From: Bacillota bacterium
GTDB taxonomy: Bacteria > Bacillota > UBA994 > PWPR01
Reading direction: 5' to 3'
NCBI GenBank assembly: GCA_028280325.1
Contig: JANQLZ010000101.1
Location: forward strand, 1 to 45,162
Length of the DNA: 45,162 bases
The stretch's first letter is position 1. Each line of letters begins with the position of its first letter. Under the pieces are notes generated by a model. That model did no database searches, was not told the origin of the DNA, and saw only the letters and a list, made by a program, of their open reading frames with translations. Below are positions 6,966 through 15,517 of this stretch, piece after piece. Both the position numbers and the translations under genes were made by a program.

Positions 6966-7130
6966 ATGAAGAAGTATATTTGCGGACCTTGCAACTATGT
7001 TTATGAGCCTGAAATGCCTCATTTTGATGGCGATATCGATGCAGGCATGTCCTTTGAGGACCTACCTGACGACTGGGTATGCCCAGGTTGTGGAGCCAAC
7101 AAAGATTCATTTGACGTAGCAGAAGAATAA
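6966..7130 (+). CDS. Rubredoxin
   Basis: A 54-residue canonical rubredoxin: ICGPCNYVYEPE gives Cys6 and Cys9, WVCPGCGANK gives Cys39 and Cys42, the four ligands of the Fe(Cys)4 centre. It carries electrons in the cytosol, in anaerobes mostly to rubrerythrin, superoxide reductase or flavodiiron proteins. AAAGGAG lies 8 nt before the ATG. It is the likely ancestor of the three upstream two-cysteine copies and is probably co-transcribed with them. The rubrerythrin gene downstream is a plausible partner. Confidence 0.95.
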   Translation: MKKYICGPCNYVYEPEMPHFDGDIDAGMSFEDLPDDWVCPGCGANKDSFDVAEE

Positions 7131-7170
7131 GCCTATGAACGATGATATTTAGTTACCTATTTGCTGTGTA

Positions 7171-7367
7171 AAAGGGTAAGAGCCATTCATTGAGATTGAT
7201 GGCAAAGCCCGCTCTTGACGTCAACTGAATTTGGTCAGCCCTGTGTGCCCCACTTATACAGCGTCCAGTTACTCAGATAATGACGGCATGGGTAGAGCTA
7301 AAGTTAAACCATCAATCTCCCAGCTTGTATGATTTGCCTGCAAGCTAGCGAACAGCTGTTACCCTTT
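7171..7367 (+). ncRNA. Structured leader RNA before rubrerythrin (unassigned)
   Basis: A 197-nt region between rubredoxin and rubrerythrin without a gene. It is closed by a perfect 9-bp stem AAAGGGTAA (7171-7179) / TTACCCTTT (7359-7367). Inside, GAGATTGATGG (7192-7202) pairs perfectly over 11 bp with CCATCAATCTC (7309-7319). Competing local pairings exist: AAGAGC/GCTCTT (from 7178) and GCCAT/ATGGC. Also present are CTGA/TCAG and an AGCTTG/CAAGCT hairpin (7322-7346). The ribosome site follows 10 nt after the closing stem. Long-range stems with a competing local hairpin look like a regulatory leader. No known riboswitch consensus is recognisable to me, cobalamin included. It could also be a separate RNA. 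Confidence 0.5.
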
Positions 7368-7393
7368 ATTTTTATGAAGAGGAGAGTCTGTAA

Positions 7394-7933
7394 ATGAAGT
7401 ATGTTTGTACAGTATGTGGCTATATCCACGAAGGTGAGGCTGCTCCAGCTGAGTGTCCAATCTGCGGTGCCCCTCAAGAGAAGTTTATGGTTTTAAACGA
7501 TGAATCCGATTTTGCTGATGGCCATGTTGTCGGTGTTGCCAAAGGTGTTGATGCCAAGATCATTGAGGGTTTGCGCCAGAATTACCAGGGAGAATGTATG
7601 GAAGTAGGCATGTATCTGGCAATGAGCAGGCAAGCTGACCGAGAAGGATACCCTGAAGTAGCTGAAGCATTCAAAAGATATGCCTTTGAAGAAGCAGAAC
7701 ATGCCGCCAAGTTTGCTGAGTTGCTGGGTGAAGTGTTAACTGATTCAACTGAAAAGAATTTAACATTACGAGCTCAGGCTGAGCATGGAGCCTGTGCCGG
7801 AAAGAAAGAACTGGCTACTTTGGCTAAAAAGCTAAATCTTGACGCCATTCACGATACAGTTCATGAAATGGCAAAAGATGAGGCTCGTCACGGACAAGGT
7901 TTTAGAGGGTTGCTAAAAAGATATTTTAGCTAG
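7394..7933 (+). CDS. Reverse rubrerythrin (N-terminal rubredoxin, C-terminal diiron domain)
   Basis: 179 residues. A rubredoxin-like domain comes first (CTVC at 5-8, CPIC at 21-24), then a ferritin-like four-helix domain with carboxylate/His diiron motifs ([29 protein letters not shown]). In classical rubrerythrin the order is the opposite; this order is known as reverse rubrerythrin in Clostridia and is used for NADH-dependent peroxide and oxygen reduction. AGAGGAGAG precedes the ATG. Its neighbours are a rubredoxin and a PerR-like regulator, so it is part of an oxidative-stress set. Confidence 0.93.
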   Translation: MKYVCTVCGYIHEGEAAPAECPICGAPQEKFMVLNDESDFADGHVVGVAKGVDAKIIEGLRQNYQGECMEVGMYLAMSRQADREGYPEVAEAFKRYAFEEAEHAAKFAELLGEVLTDSTEKNLTLRAQAEHGACAGKKELATLAKKLNLDAIHDTVHEMAKDEARHGQGFRGLLKRYFS

Positions 7934-7985
7934 TACTTCTACCTGTCAACTACAGTTGGTATAGATCGTAATTACATTATTAAGC

Positions 7986-8032
7986 GGATTTGGGTGACCC
8001 GGAGTTGGCCAAATCCTTACTGCCTTTTTCTT
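7986..8032 (+). terminator. Likely terminator after rubrerythrin
   Basis: The stem GGATTTGG (7986-7993) / CCAAATCC (8009-8016) is followed 7-16 nt later by a T-rich run. The gap between stem and T-run makes it less than ideal. Confidence 0.5.
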
Positions 8033-8112
8033 TGTAACCAAATATTTATTGGCTTCGTCATCTAAATGGATCATTGACAAAGCAAGCAATCTTTTTCTGA
8101 AATATTTATAAT

Positions 8113-8124
8113 CTTGTTTACAAG
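8113..8124. promoter_or_regulatory. Palindrome upstream of the perR-like gene
   Basis: CTTGTTTACAAG is a perfect 12-bp palindrome about 50 nt before the gene, with TTGT/ACAA ends like the candidate operator at 6230-6244. It may be an autoregulatory site. A possible -10 (TATATT, 8148-8153) follows, but I see no good -35. Confidence 0.35.
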
Positions 8125-8176
8125 TTAAAGGCAGTATAAACTAATACTATATTGGAATGAAAGGAGGGTGGTAACA

Positions 8177-8596
8177 ATGTCTATTGCAGAAATTAAAGAG
8201 CATTTAATTAAACACGGCGTTAAGCCGTCTCTGCCCAGAATAAAGATATTTGAGTATTTAATTAGCTACAAATCTCATCCTACAGCAGATGAAATATATA
8301 ATGCTCTGGCATCGGAGTTGATAACATTGTCTAAAACTACAGTCTACAATACACTTGATCTGTTCGTAAAAAGCAAGATTACCATTCCCATATTAATTGA
8401 AGACAATGAAACCCGCTTTGATGCAAACACATCTAATCATGGACATTTTAAATGTCTGCGGTGCAATAAGGTTTACGACTTTGATTATGATTTATCAGAT
8501 CATAATATTAAAGAGCTGGCTGGATTCGAGCCTCGGGAATTTCACACTTATATTAAAGGGGTCTGTAAAAAATGCGCCCAAAATGCAAAGGACTGA
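8177..8596 (+). CDS. perR: PerR-like Fur-family regulator
   Basis: 139 residues. An N-terminal winged helix (PSLPRIKIFEYL, SKTTVYNTLDLF) is followed by the dimer/metal domain with RFDANTSNHGHFKC, CLRC and CKKC. The RFD plus NHGH pattern is that of PerR sensors, which bind Fe or Mn through His/Asp and are inactivated by peroxide-driven His oxidation; the two CxxC pairs hold structural zinc. I chose the ATG at 8177 because AAGGAGGG sits 8 nt upstream; a GTG at 8168 overlaps that site. Its place beside rubrerythrin, rubredoxin and the selenoprotein supports peroxide-stress control of the block. Confidence 0.88.
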   Translation: MSIAEIKEHLIKHGVKPSLPRIKIFEYLISYKSHPTADEIYNALASELITLSKTTVYNTLDLFVKSKITIPILIEDNETRFDANTSNHGHFKCLRCNKVYDFDYDLSDHNIKELAGFEPREFHTYIKGVCKKCAQNAKD

Positions 8597-8610
8597 TAAA
8601 TTCAGTCCTT
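8586..8610. terminator. Terminator of the perR-like gene
   Basis: A perfect 10-bp stem AAAGGACTGA / TCAGTCCTTT with a 5-nt loop overlaps the end of the gene. It lies between convergent genes and could serve both strands. Confidence 0.75.
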
Positions 8611-8653
8611 TACTATTTGGCCTCGCTTTGCAGGGATAATATGACCTTTGCCC

Positions 8654-9847
8654 TTATTTTATTTTGCCATCAGGATCCAGCTCAGGTTTATAAATCTCAA
8701 TAACCTTAATACCTACTTGAACTTCTTCACTTATTACTTGAGCATACTCGTTATTCTGCACTCCAACAAGCACTGGTAGAGGTATATATCGGAAGCTTTC
8801 TAAATCTGCATCCCAGCGTGCTTCTATCACCACAGTTTCTCCGTAAACGTTAATACCAATAGCATCAACTGGCACAGTTACTGCATGTTTAGCTGAGGAC
8901 ACCAGTATATCAGCATTGGCTATTAAATTGTGCTTTAACTCATACTGTTCGTCTTCAATATCAATTATTACTTCAACAACAGAATCACTACCCTTAACAA
9001 TTGAAGAGGTACCAATACTGGTAACCTTACCTTCATATTCGTTTTGAAAGGCATCTCCAGTTATTGTTACATTCATACCGAGCTGAACATCATTGGCGTC
9101 ATGTTCACCTACTGTAGTGTGCACTTCCAGTTCATCTAAGACAGCGATCTCAAATAGTTTCTTATTGGAGTAGACAGCATCAGAATCCTCAATATAAATA
9201 GCTGTTACTATCCCATCAATAGGACTCTCAATGGTTGTAGCCATTAAATCTTTGTTTAGACCGGCCAGAATTAGCTCACTCTGCTTATATTTTAAATACT
9301 TATTCTCCAGCTCTGTAGGGCTCGAATCGAGGGTATTGACTACAGCTTCCTTTTTAGCATCCTCCAGCTCCTGCAGGGCTTTAGCCAGTTCATTTTCACT
9401 GGCAAACTGCAGCCTGTGTAAACCTTTCATGTCTTCATAATTCTGTTCTGCTTCTTCAAGTAGACGATAGGCCTGCTCTTGGGCATTAAGATAGTTGTTC
9501 TTGTCGATCTGTAAAGAGAGCTGCTTTTGCTCTATCTGCTTAAGCAGATTCTCAGAATCCAGATATGCTAAAACTTGATTCTTGGACACTGTTTCACCGG
9601 CTTTAACAGCTATTTTTGATACTACACTATTTGTTTCGGCTAAAACTAACTCGATACTTTTGGCACGAATATTGCCTCTTGTATAGATAATGCTTTCTAC
9701 ATCTCTGATAGCCACAGGAACTGCATTATAAAATTTTTCTCGTTCCAGATCCCACTTCCATGATTGTCCCCTGAACACTCCATAGATTATCGCTATTACC
9801 AATAAAACAGGAAACAAAATTTTAAGTATACCTCTCATACTTCTCAC
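8654..9847 (-). CDS. HlyD/MacA-type membrane-fusion adaptor, second copy in operon 1
   Basis: 397 residues: one N-terminal membrane segment (about 7-24), lipoyl half-motifs, a coiled-coil hairpin (about 110-190), then beta-barrel and membrane-proximal domains (GIVTAIYI, VTITGDAF). Such adaptors link an inner-membrane transporter to a TolC-like tube. Start is a GTG at 9847 with GGGGGAGGTG 7 nt upstream. It is the last gene of the operon and is closely related to the adaptor at 11779. Operon 2 has only one adaptor, so this one may allow a mixed adaptor ring or serve another pump. Confidence 0.88.
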   Translation of the reverse strand: MRSMRGILKILFPVLLVIAIIYGVFRGQSWKWDLEREKFYNAVPVAIRDVESIIYTRGNIRAKSIELVLAETNSVVSKIAVKAGETVSKNQVLAYLDSENLLKQIEQKQLSLQIDKNNYLNAQEQAYRLLEEAEQNYEDMKGLHRLQFASENELAKALQELEDAKKEAVVNTLDSSPTELENKYLKYKQSELILAGLNKDLMATTIESPIDGIVTAIYIEDSDAVYSNKKLFEIAVLDELEVHTTVGEHDANDVQLGMNVTITGDAFQNEYEGKVTSIGTSSIVKGSDSVVEVIIDIEDEQYELKHNLIANADILVSSAKHAVTVPVDAIGINVYGETVVIEARWDADLESFRYIPLPVLVGVQNNEYAQVISEEVQVGIKVIEIYKPELDPDGKIK

Positions 9848-9861
9848 TAAAGCACCTCCCC

Positions 9862-11079
9862 CTATTCATATCTAAGGGCTTCAATCGGTTCCAGCTTTGC
9901 TGCTCTGCTGGCCGGATATGAGCCAAAGAACAGGCCGACAAAGGCTGAGAACAACCAGGCGATCAGAATAGTTGGTATAGATATTACCCGCGGGAAATGT
10001 AAGATGCTTGAAATAATTGTTGAAATCAATACCCCAACAATAGTTCCTATAATACCTCCACAAAGGGTTAGCACCACTGCTTCACCAATAAACTGAAGCA
10101 CAATATCATCGGTACGTGCTCCAATAGCCTTACGAATACCTATTTCACGGGTTCGTTCAGTTACCGAAACAAGCATAATATTCATTACACCTATCCCACC
10201 TACTAAGAGTGAAATTGCAGCTATCCCACCTACCAATAAGGTCAGACTTTTCATTGTTTCGTTCATGTTGGAGAGGTATTGCTCTGCACTGCTAATATGC
10301 ACTGTATGACCAGGATTATCGTGTCTTCCACTAATAATTTTTTCTATTTCTTTTTTTATGAACTCCAGATTATCATTAGATTCCATGTTAAGATCAATTG
10401 AAGCAAGGTAATTATCGCCAGTCAGCTTAGTACATGTAGTATAGGGTATATAGGAGTTATACTGAGCACGATTATTTGCTAATATTGATTCGTAGTATTC
10501 GTATACCCCGATGATAGTTACAGAGTACTTAGATCTACCAAATTCTAAATATATCCTTTCGCCAATGGCATTCTCAGGATACTTATACAATTCCTCTGCA
10601 AACTTGTCACTGATTATAATAACATCTCTTCTATTTTCAATATCATATTCATTTAAATATCTACCATGAATAATATTAGAATTTATTAACTCATCATATC
10701 CTTCATTCACACCATTAACCATTAGATTAACTTTTAATGTTTCGTGTCTCACCACATGATTTACAGAAACATTTAAAGACCTTCTTGGCGATGCGTGCAA
10801 GATATGTTCTTCTAAAGACTTTGTCAATACATAGTAATCTGCCATGGTCAGCCTATCTCTGTAGGTTGTTATGTTTTTGTTGTAAGAGTAAACCGATAAT
10901 CTATTAGTACCAAAGCTCTGATAGCTCTTTTCAATACTGATTCTACTCCCTTGCCCCATACTTACAACTGTTATTACAGATGCTATGCCAATAATTATGC
11001 CCAACATTGTCAGAAAGGCGCGCATCTTATGGGTTACAATTGCTGATATTGAAAACAGGAATCTCTCTAAAAAGTTCAC
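9862..11079 (-). CDS. MacB/FtsX-type ABC permease, operon 1
   Basis: About 405 residues: one membrane helix near the N terminus (MRAFLTMLGIIIGIASVITVVSMG), a large extracytoplasmic MacB-type domain (about 45-270), then three helices of the FtsX domain with GGIGVMNIMLVSVTERTREIGIRKAIG and the ending SYPASRAAKLEPIEALRYE. It acts with the ATPase encoded just upstream as a mechanotransmission pump. The start is the GTG at 11079 that overlaps the ATPase stop (TAGTG), with GGAGG 8 nt upstream; an in-frame GTG 9 nt earlier overlaps that ribosome site. Confidence 0.92.
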   Translation of the reverse strand: MNFLERFLFSISAIVTHKMRAFLTMLGIIIGIASVITVVSMGQGSRISIEKSYQSFGTNRLSVYSYNKNITTYRDRLTMADYYVLTKSLEEHILHASPRRSLNVSVNHVVRHETLKVNLMVNGVNEGYDELINSNIIHGRYLNEYDIENRRDVIIISDKFAEELYKYPENAIGERIYLEFGRSKYSVTIIGVYEYYESILANNRAQYNSYIPYTTCTKLTGDNYLASIDLNMESNDNLEFIKKEIEKIISGRHDNPGHTVHISSAEQYLSNMNETMKSLTLLVGGIAAISLLVGGIGVMNIMLVSVTERTREIGIRKAIGARTDDIVLQFIGEAVVLTLCGGIIGTIVGVLISTIISSILHFPRVISIPTILIAWLFSAFVGLFFGSYPASRAAKLEPIEALRYE

Positions 11080-11777
11080 TAATCCCACCTCCGGCTTGAG
11101 CCTGTTACACTATAGTCATTCACAATTGTTCCATCATGCAGAGTTATTATTCGTTTTGAATATTCAGCTACCTCTTGTTCATGAGTAACACAGACAATTG
11201 TAGCACCTTCATCATTGAGTTCACAGAATAACTTGAGTATCTCTGCGGTAGTTGCCGAGTCGAGGTTTCCTGTTGGCTCATCTGCCAGAATAATACTTGG
11301 ACTATTAACCAATGCTCTGGCAGTCGCAACACGCTGCTTTTGACCTCCAGACAGTTCATTAGGCCGATGATGCATTCTATCTTCTAAGCCGACCCGTACC
11401 AAGGCCTCTCTGGCCAGCCTTTTACGCTCTGCCCTGGGGATTCGAGCATAGATTAAAGGCAGTTCTACATTTTGAAATGCCGTTATCCTGGGTAAAAGGT
11501 TAAAGGACTGAAATATAAAGCCAATTTTCTCATTTCGTATAATAGCTAAATCATTGTCATTATAACTATAAATATCATTATCATCTATCGTATAATTACC
11601 ATGGGTTGGTCTGTCCAAGCAACCTATTATATTCATCAATGTTGATTTCCCGGACCCAGATTTGCCCATAATTGAAACAAACTCGCCCCGCTCTATATAC
11701 AGATGAACATCACTTAAGGCATCTACCCGTGTAATACCATAACCATATTGCTTAGATATTTTACGAAGCATTAACAT
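11079..11777 (-). CDS. MacB-type ABC ATPase, operon 1
   Basis: 232 residues with Walker A GKSGSGKST, signature LSGGQKQR, Walker [13 protein letters not shown] and the switch His in VTHEQE: the LolD/MacB ATPase class. It powers the permease at 9862-11079. The gene begins 1 nt after the stop codon of the adaptor gene, with AAAGGGAG about 11 nt before the ATG. Its last codons, for RRW, form the ribosome site CGGAGGTGG of the permease gene. The signature region reads VATARALV where the paralog has VAIARALV, a mild change. Confidence 0.95.
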   Translation of the reverse strand: MLMLRKISKQYGYGITRVDALSDVHLYIERGEFVSIMGKSGSGKSTLMNIIGCLDRPTHGNYTIDDNDIYSYNDNDLAIIRNEKIGFIFQSFNLLPRITAFQNVELPLIYARIPRAERKRLAREALVRVGLEDRMHHRPNELSGGQKQRVATARALVNSPSIILADEPTGNLDSATTAEILKLFCELNDEGATIVCVTHEQEVAEYSKRIITLHDGTIVNDYSVTGSSRRWD

Positions 11778-11778
11778 A

Positions 11779-12987
11779 TTAATTAATTCTCCCTTTAGGA
11801 TCTAGTTCAGCCCTGTAAATAGCAACGACCAAATCTCCTTCTTGAACTTCCTCACTCAGTATTTCAATATACAAATCATTACGAATACCGGTAACCACTG
11901 GTATGGTAGTAAATTCGTAACCCTTTTCTGACTCTTTCCATTCCCTAATCTGAATTACCGTTTCATCATTTAGATTTACTCCGACAGCATCAACAGGAAC
12001 AGTCAGCACATTACTAACTGAGGACACCAATATATTGGCATTGGTTTTAAAATTATGCTTTAACTCACTGCTTTCATCTTCTACATCTATTATTACTTCT
12101 ACTATAGAGCCAGTACCCTGATCGACAGCAGAGGCCGCAATATTAACAACCTTGCCCTGATAGTCATGCTCAAAGGCATCGCCGGTAATGGTCACTTCCA
12201 TACCAATCTTTACCTTGTTTATATCGTATTGACCGACACTAGCATGCACCTCTAACTCATCTAAAACAACAATCTCAAACAGCTTATTGTCTGTACTGAC
12301 GGAATCAGAATCTTTAATATATATGGCTGTAATGATGCCTTCCATGGGGCTCTTTATTGTCGTAGCTTCTAAATCTTTGTAGAGGCTTTCTAATATTAAT
12401 TCACTTTGCTTATACTTTAAATACTTGGTTTCCAGCTCAGTTGGAATGGCATCGTGTGTATCAATCGTTGTTTCTTTTTTGGCATCCTGATACTCCTGCC
12501 GGGCCATTTCAAGCTCACTTTTGCTAATGACCTTGACGTTGTACAGTTCTTTCTTCTCTTCATAGTAGATTTCTGCTTCTTTTAGCTGGCGCTCGGCCAT
12601 TTCCCTGGCATTGAGAAAGTTATTTTTATCAATCTGCAAAGCAAGTTGTTTTTGATCAATTTGCTCCAGTAAATTCTCCGAAGCAAGGCTGGCTATAACC
12701 TGGTCTTTAACTACTGTTTCTCCAGCCTTAACATTTATGTTGGCCACCACACCATTTGTTTTGGCCAATACAAATTTGGCATTTTTTGCTCTAATCCTAC
12801 CGCTTGTATATATTATATTATCAACATCTCTGAACGCAACAGGAACGGCCTTAAAAACGTCAGCACTGCCCATTACGAATTCAGATGTTGTGCCTCGATA
12901 CACCCCATAACCTATAGCGGCCAGAAAAATAACAGCTATTATGATTACATGCTTTGTTTGAAACCTGAATCTGCTTCTGCTTCTCAT
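11779..12987 (-). CDS. HlyD/MacA-type membrane-fusion adaptor, first copy in operon 1
   Basis: 402 residues: a basic N terminus (MRSRSRFRFQTKH), one membrane helix (about 13-31), split lipoyl domain (TNGVVANINVKAGETV), coiled-coil hairpin, barrel domain (MEGIITAIYI, VTITGDAF) and membrane-proximal domain. It resembles the adaptors at 8654 and 26148. It sits between the second TolC-like gene and the ATPase, the same position as in operon 2, so it is the equivalent adaptor. AGGGGG lies about 9 nt before the ATG. Confidence 0.9.
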   Translation of the reverse strand: MRSRSRFRFQTKHVIIIAVIFLAAIGYGVYRGTTSEFVMGSADVFKAVPVAFRDVDNIIYTSGRIRAKNAKFVLAKTNGVVANINVKAGETVVKDQVIASLASENLLEQIDQKQLALQIDKNNFLNAREMAERQLKEAEIYYEEKKELYNVKVISKSELEMARQEYQDAKKETTIDTHDAIPTELETKYLKYKQSELILESLYKDLEATTIKSPMEGIITAIYIKDSDSVSTDNKLFEIVVLDELEVHASVGQYDINKVKIGMEVTITGDAFEHDYQGKVVNIAASAVDQGTGSIVEVIIDVEDESSELKHNFKTNANILVSSVSNVLTVPVDAVGVNLNDETVIQIREWKESEKGYEFTTIPVVTGIRNDLYIEILSEEVQEGDLVVAIYRAELDPKGRIN

Positions 12988-13003
12988 AAGAATATCCCCC
13001 TAA

Positions 13004-14107
13004 TCAGTTTTTTAACAGGTAATTGACATTAAAGTTTTGATACTCGTAATTTATTTCCGTAATTAAGGAATAAAGCTGGTACTTAGCTTTAAGCATATTA
13101 GCTTTAGATTGCAGGTAATCATTGTCACTGACATGGCCTTTGGCCAGTTTAATTTCTGTAGCAAGCAAATTGCTCTGTTCCATTTCAAGCCTAAGATTTA
13201 ATAACTTATAATTATCCAAGGACATTAACAGGTAGTTGGCGTCTGAGTGGACAGCTCTATACAGATTGTTTTTTGAGTTTAGATATTTATAATCAGCCCT
13301 TTCTTTTTCGGCCTTAACATCTAAATACTCGTCGCTGGTTGGTCTAAACTCCTCTCCAGCATACTGAAGCTTCATTGCCGCAAACTCTGCCTCTTTCTTC
13401 AGCCTGTACACCTCTACACTTACCGACAATGCAGTTTCGTAAACAGTATCGATATCGACACTGAAGTCAATTGGTAGTTTTAGAGTCAAACTATCAGCTG
13501 CCGATATTCGGGTAGTTAGATCTTTTTCCAGTAACTCATTCAGGTTAAACAGGGCCTTCCTGTGTCTATTACTTAAATCAAGGTAATTGAGCTGACTTTG
13601 CTCATGGGCATACCTCTCTGCTGACAGTTCATACCCGGATATGCTGCCATTTCTCAGCTTAATCTTAGCTGCCTCATAATTATTATTAGCAATCTCAAGT
13701 TCTATTTTAGCTCCCTCATTAGCTATTTGTGCTAAATAAACCTGCCAGTAGGCCTCAGTGATGGCTACCTCTCTCTTTACTAACCGCAGATTCTCAGCTC
13801 GTTGAGCAATTTCCAAATTCATTTCAGCCCTTAAAGGCTCAATATATTTAGTAACCTTACTCCTAAGCTGGGTTTGGGGAGTACCTGCCAATACATTTGT
13901 CTCTTCCGCCTTTTCCTCGACATCCTCAACAGCTCTCATTAGCTTAGCTATCTCTGCCTCAGCTAAAGCAGCCTCTATATCATGGCCCTTAGCTTCTTCA
14001 AGAAGATCTACTAATTTAACTGAATTGCTGGTCCCCCGCACTGAGCTTGCATTTAGAGAACAAAAAAGTATGACAGCCACAATTAGTATCTTTTTTAATT
14101 TATGCAC
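13004..14107 (-). CDS. TolC-like efflux protein type B, operon 1
   Basis: 367 residues with an N-terminal signal peptide (about 1-26). The rest is nearly all predicted long helices with heptad character, and carries TolC-repeat phrases (NNNYEAAKIKLRNGSISGYELSAERY, LAKGHVSDNDYLQSKANM). At the two places where TolC has outer-membrane strands there are only helical or short linkers (QTQLRSKVTKYIEPLRAEM; MKLQYAGEEFRPTSDEYLDVKAEKERA). Start is GTG at 14107, overlapping the stop of the preceding gene as TAGTG. In a bacterium without an outer membrane it could form or plug a helical tube across the wall; this is inference. Confidence 0.75.
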   Translation of the reverse strand: MHKLKKILIVAVILFCSLNASSVRGTSNSVKLVDLLEEAKGHDIEAALAEAEIAKLMRAVEDVEEKAEETNVLAGTPQTQLRSKVTKYIEPLRAEMNLEIAQRAENLRLVKREVAITEAYWQVYLAQIANEGAKIELEIANNNYEAAKIKLRNGSISGYELSAERYAHEQSQLNYLDLSNRHRKALFNLNELLEKDLTTRISAADSLTLKLPIDFSVDIDTVYETALSVSVEVYRLKKEAEFAAMKLQYAGEEFRPTSDEYLDVKAEKERADYKYLNSKNNLYRAVHSDANYLLMSLDNYKLLNLRLEMEQSNLLATEIKLAKGHVSDNDYLQSKANMLKAKYQLYSLITEINYEYQNFNVNYLLKN

Positions 14108-15303
14108 TAATGCCCACCCCCTTGTGGATTATTCACACTACTTAAGCCAACGTTTAAACCGGCACCACTTAAACTGTTGAAGCTGTATATCTGAGTATTA
14201 TAGCTGTAGATTGACCTTAAATAATCATCATGAGCCTCCATGTACTCAATTTCAGCTTGCAATAAATCTATTTCACTGGCTCTTCCTTGATCATAAAGCT
14301 CTTTTACTTTGAGAAAATTACTATTGGTATCATTCCTAATGTTTAACAGTATCTTTACTTTAAACTTCTCGTAGCTTATATCTAAAAACAGTTCTCTGAG
14401 TTGTTTTTCTACCTCTGTTTTCTTTTTTGTTAAATGAAAACCCAAAGTTTTATTGTTTTCTCGCAAGTCATCATAGCTGTTCTGCTGATGTTCAGTCATA
14501 CTATTGTAATTAAAATACTTTTCGTATGTCTCTATAGTAAGCTGATTATTTGCTATTTGATCACTGATTAACTTAATCTCCAGGCGTTCATTCACTGCAT
14601 TAGCTACATAGTTATCAACACTATCAGTCAAATCTTTTTGCTCTTCCCAGATACCAGCCTGATAGCAGGTATCCAGTTCTACCCCGATATAAGCGTTAAG
14701 CATTAGCTGTTTTTCTTTCAATAATTGCTGTGATTCAATCATTTGCTGCTCTACTTCAAGATAGTTAATTTTACTCTCTGTTAAATCTAATTCTCCCAGT
14801 TTATCCTGTTTAAATAGCAAATTATGTTTATCTCTTATTATGGCAGCTACTTCTAACCTTTTTTCGTCAATCTGCACTTTAGTGTTCAGTCGCCAATAGT
14901 CCAGATAGTATTCTCTTAGCTTAATATATTCTCCATCTTGCCTGGTCTTTGCTGATAACTGTTGCTGACTGAAGAGCCTCTTTGCTTTTTCAAGCCTAAC
15001 ACCTCTGCGCATAACTGTACCGAATTTCATCGATGGAGATATCTCTACATCCATGCTCTTAAACATATCAACCAAATAACTCCATGATGAGCCTGCATTT
15101 GCTACATCTCTTTTGGTTTGGTCAAAAGCTCTCTGAGCATCAGCTAAGCTCAGCTCAATATCCTTGAGTTGAAAGTTATGCTCATGCCAGTCTTGTGTTA
15201 ATCTCTCATAGCCTAAATTGTTTGCTTTAGCATAAGTAGCCTGTAGTATTAGAACTAACAGCACCAGTATAGCAATTTTTGGTATTTTACTACTATTACT
15301 CAT
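14107..15303 (-). CDS. TolC-like efflux protein type A, operon 1
   Basis: 398 residues with a signal peptide (IAILVLLVLILQATYAKA) and then long helices. TolC-repeat phrases are clear near the C terminus (VKELYDQGRASEIDLLQAEIEYMEAHDDYLRSIYSYNTQIYSF, residues given in parts). The first barrel position is a short segment (SSWSYLVDMFKSMD) and the second is polar helix, so no strand pair is evident. The start is the ATG at 15303 with AGGGGAGG 7 nt upstream; an in-frame ATG at 15324 lies before that ribosome site. The Gly-rich tail GGGH is encoded by the ribosome site of the next gene. First gene of a six-gene operon. Confidence 0.72.
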   Translation of the reverse strand: MSNSSKIPKIAILVLLVLILQATYAKANNLGYERLTQDWHEHNFQLKDIELSLADAQRAFDQTKRDVANAGSSWSYLVDMFKSMDVEISPSMKFGTVMRRGVRLEKAKRLFSQQQLSAKTRQDGEYIKLREYYLDYWRLNTKVQIDEKRLEVAAIIRDKHNLLFKQDKLGELDLTESKINYLEVEQQMIESQQLLKEKQLMLNAYIGVELDTCYQAGIWEEQKDLTDSVDNYVANAVNERLEIKLISDQIANNQLTIETYEKYFNYNSMTEHQQNSYDDLRENNKTLGFHLTKKKTEVEKQLRELFLDISYEKFKVKILLNIRNDTNSNFLKVKELYDQGRASEIDLLQAEIEYMEAHDDYLRSIYSYNTQIYSFNSLSGAGLNVGLSSVNNPQGGGH

Positions 15304-15423
15304 AGATAACCTCCCCTTATGCAAACATCCCCAAAAGTAAAACCAAATTATTCAATTTGTATTATCCATATTCGATGCAAACGGTCATTATCCTTCGATA
15401 CAAATAAAATATCCCTGCCTTTC

Positions 15424-15466
15424 ATTATATTTTTTTCTTTGAGGTGTGTATACCTTGACGATACCT
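15424..15466 (-). promoter_or_regulatory. Promoter and direct repeats of export operon 1
   Basis: Minus strand: TATAAT (15424-15429), a 17-nt spacer and a weak -35 TATACA (15447-15452). AGGTAT occurs twice 11 bp apart (15450-15455 and 15461-15466), overlapping and upstream of the -35. A poor -35 with 11-bp direct repeats suggests an activator, for example a response regulator. No such gene is in the window. Confidence 0.5.
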
Positions 15467-15517
15467 AGGATATTTCTTTTACCCGTAGCGATTGGGCTTT
15501 AGATTGGGAGATAAACT

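Noticed and set aside
7171-7367. Cobalamin or other known riboswitch before rubrerythrin
   Set aside because: None of the known conserved boxes (for example the B12 box) can be found; kept as unassigned structured RNA.
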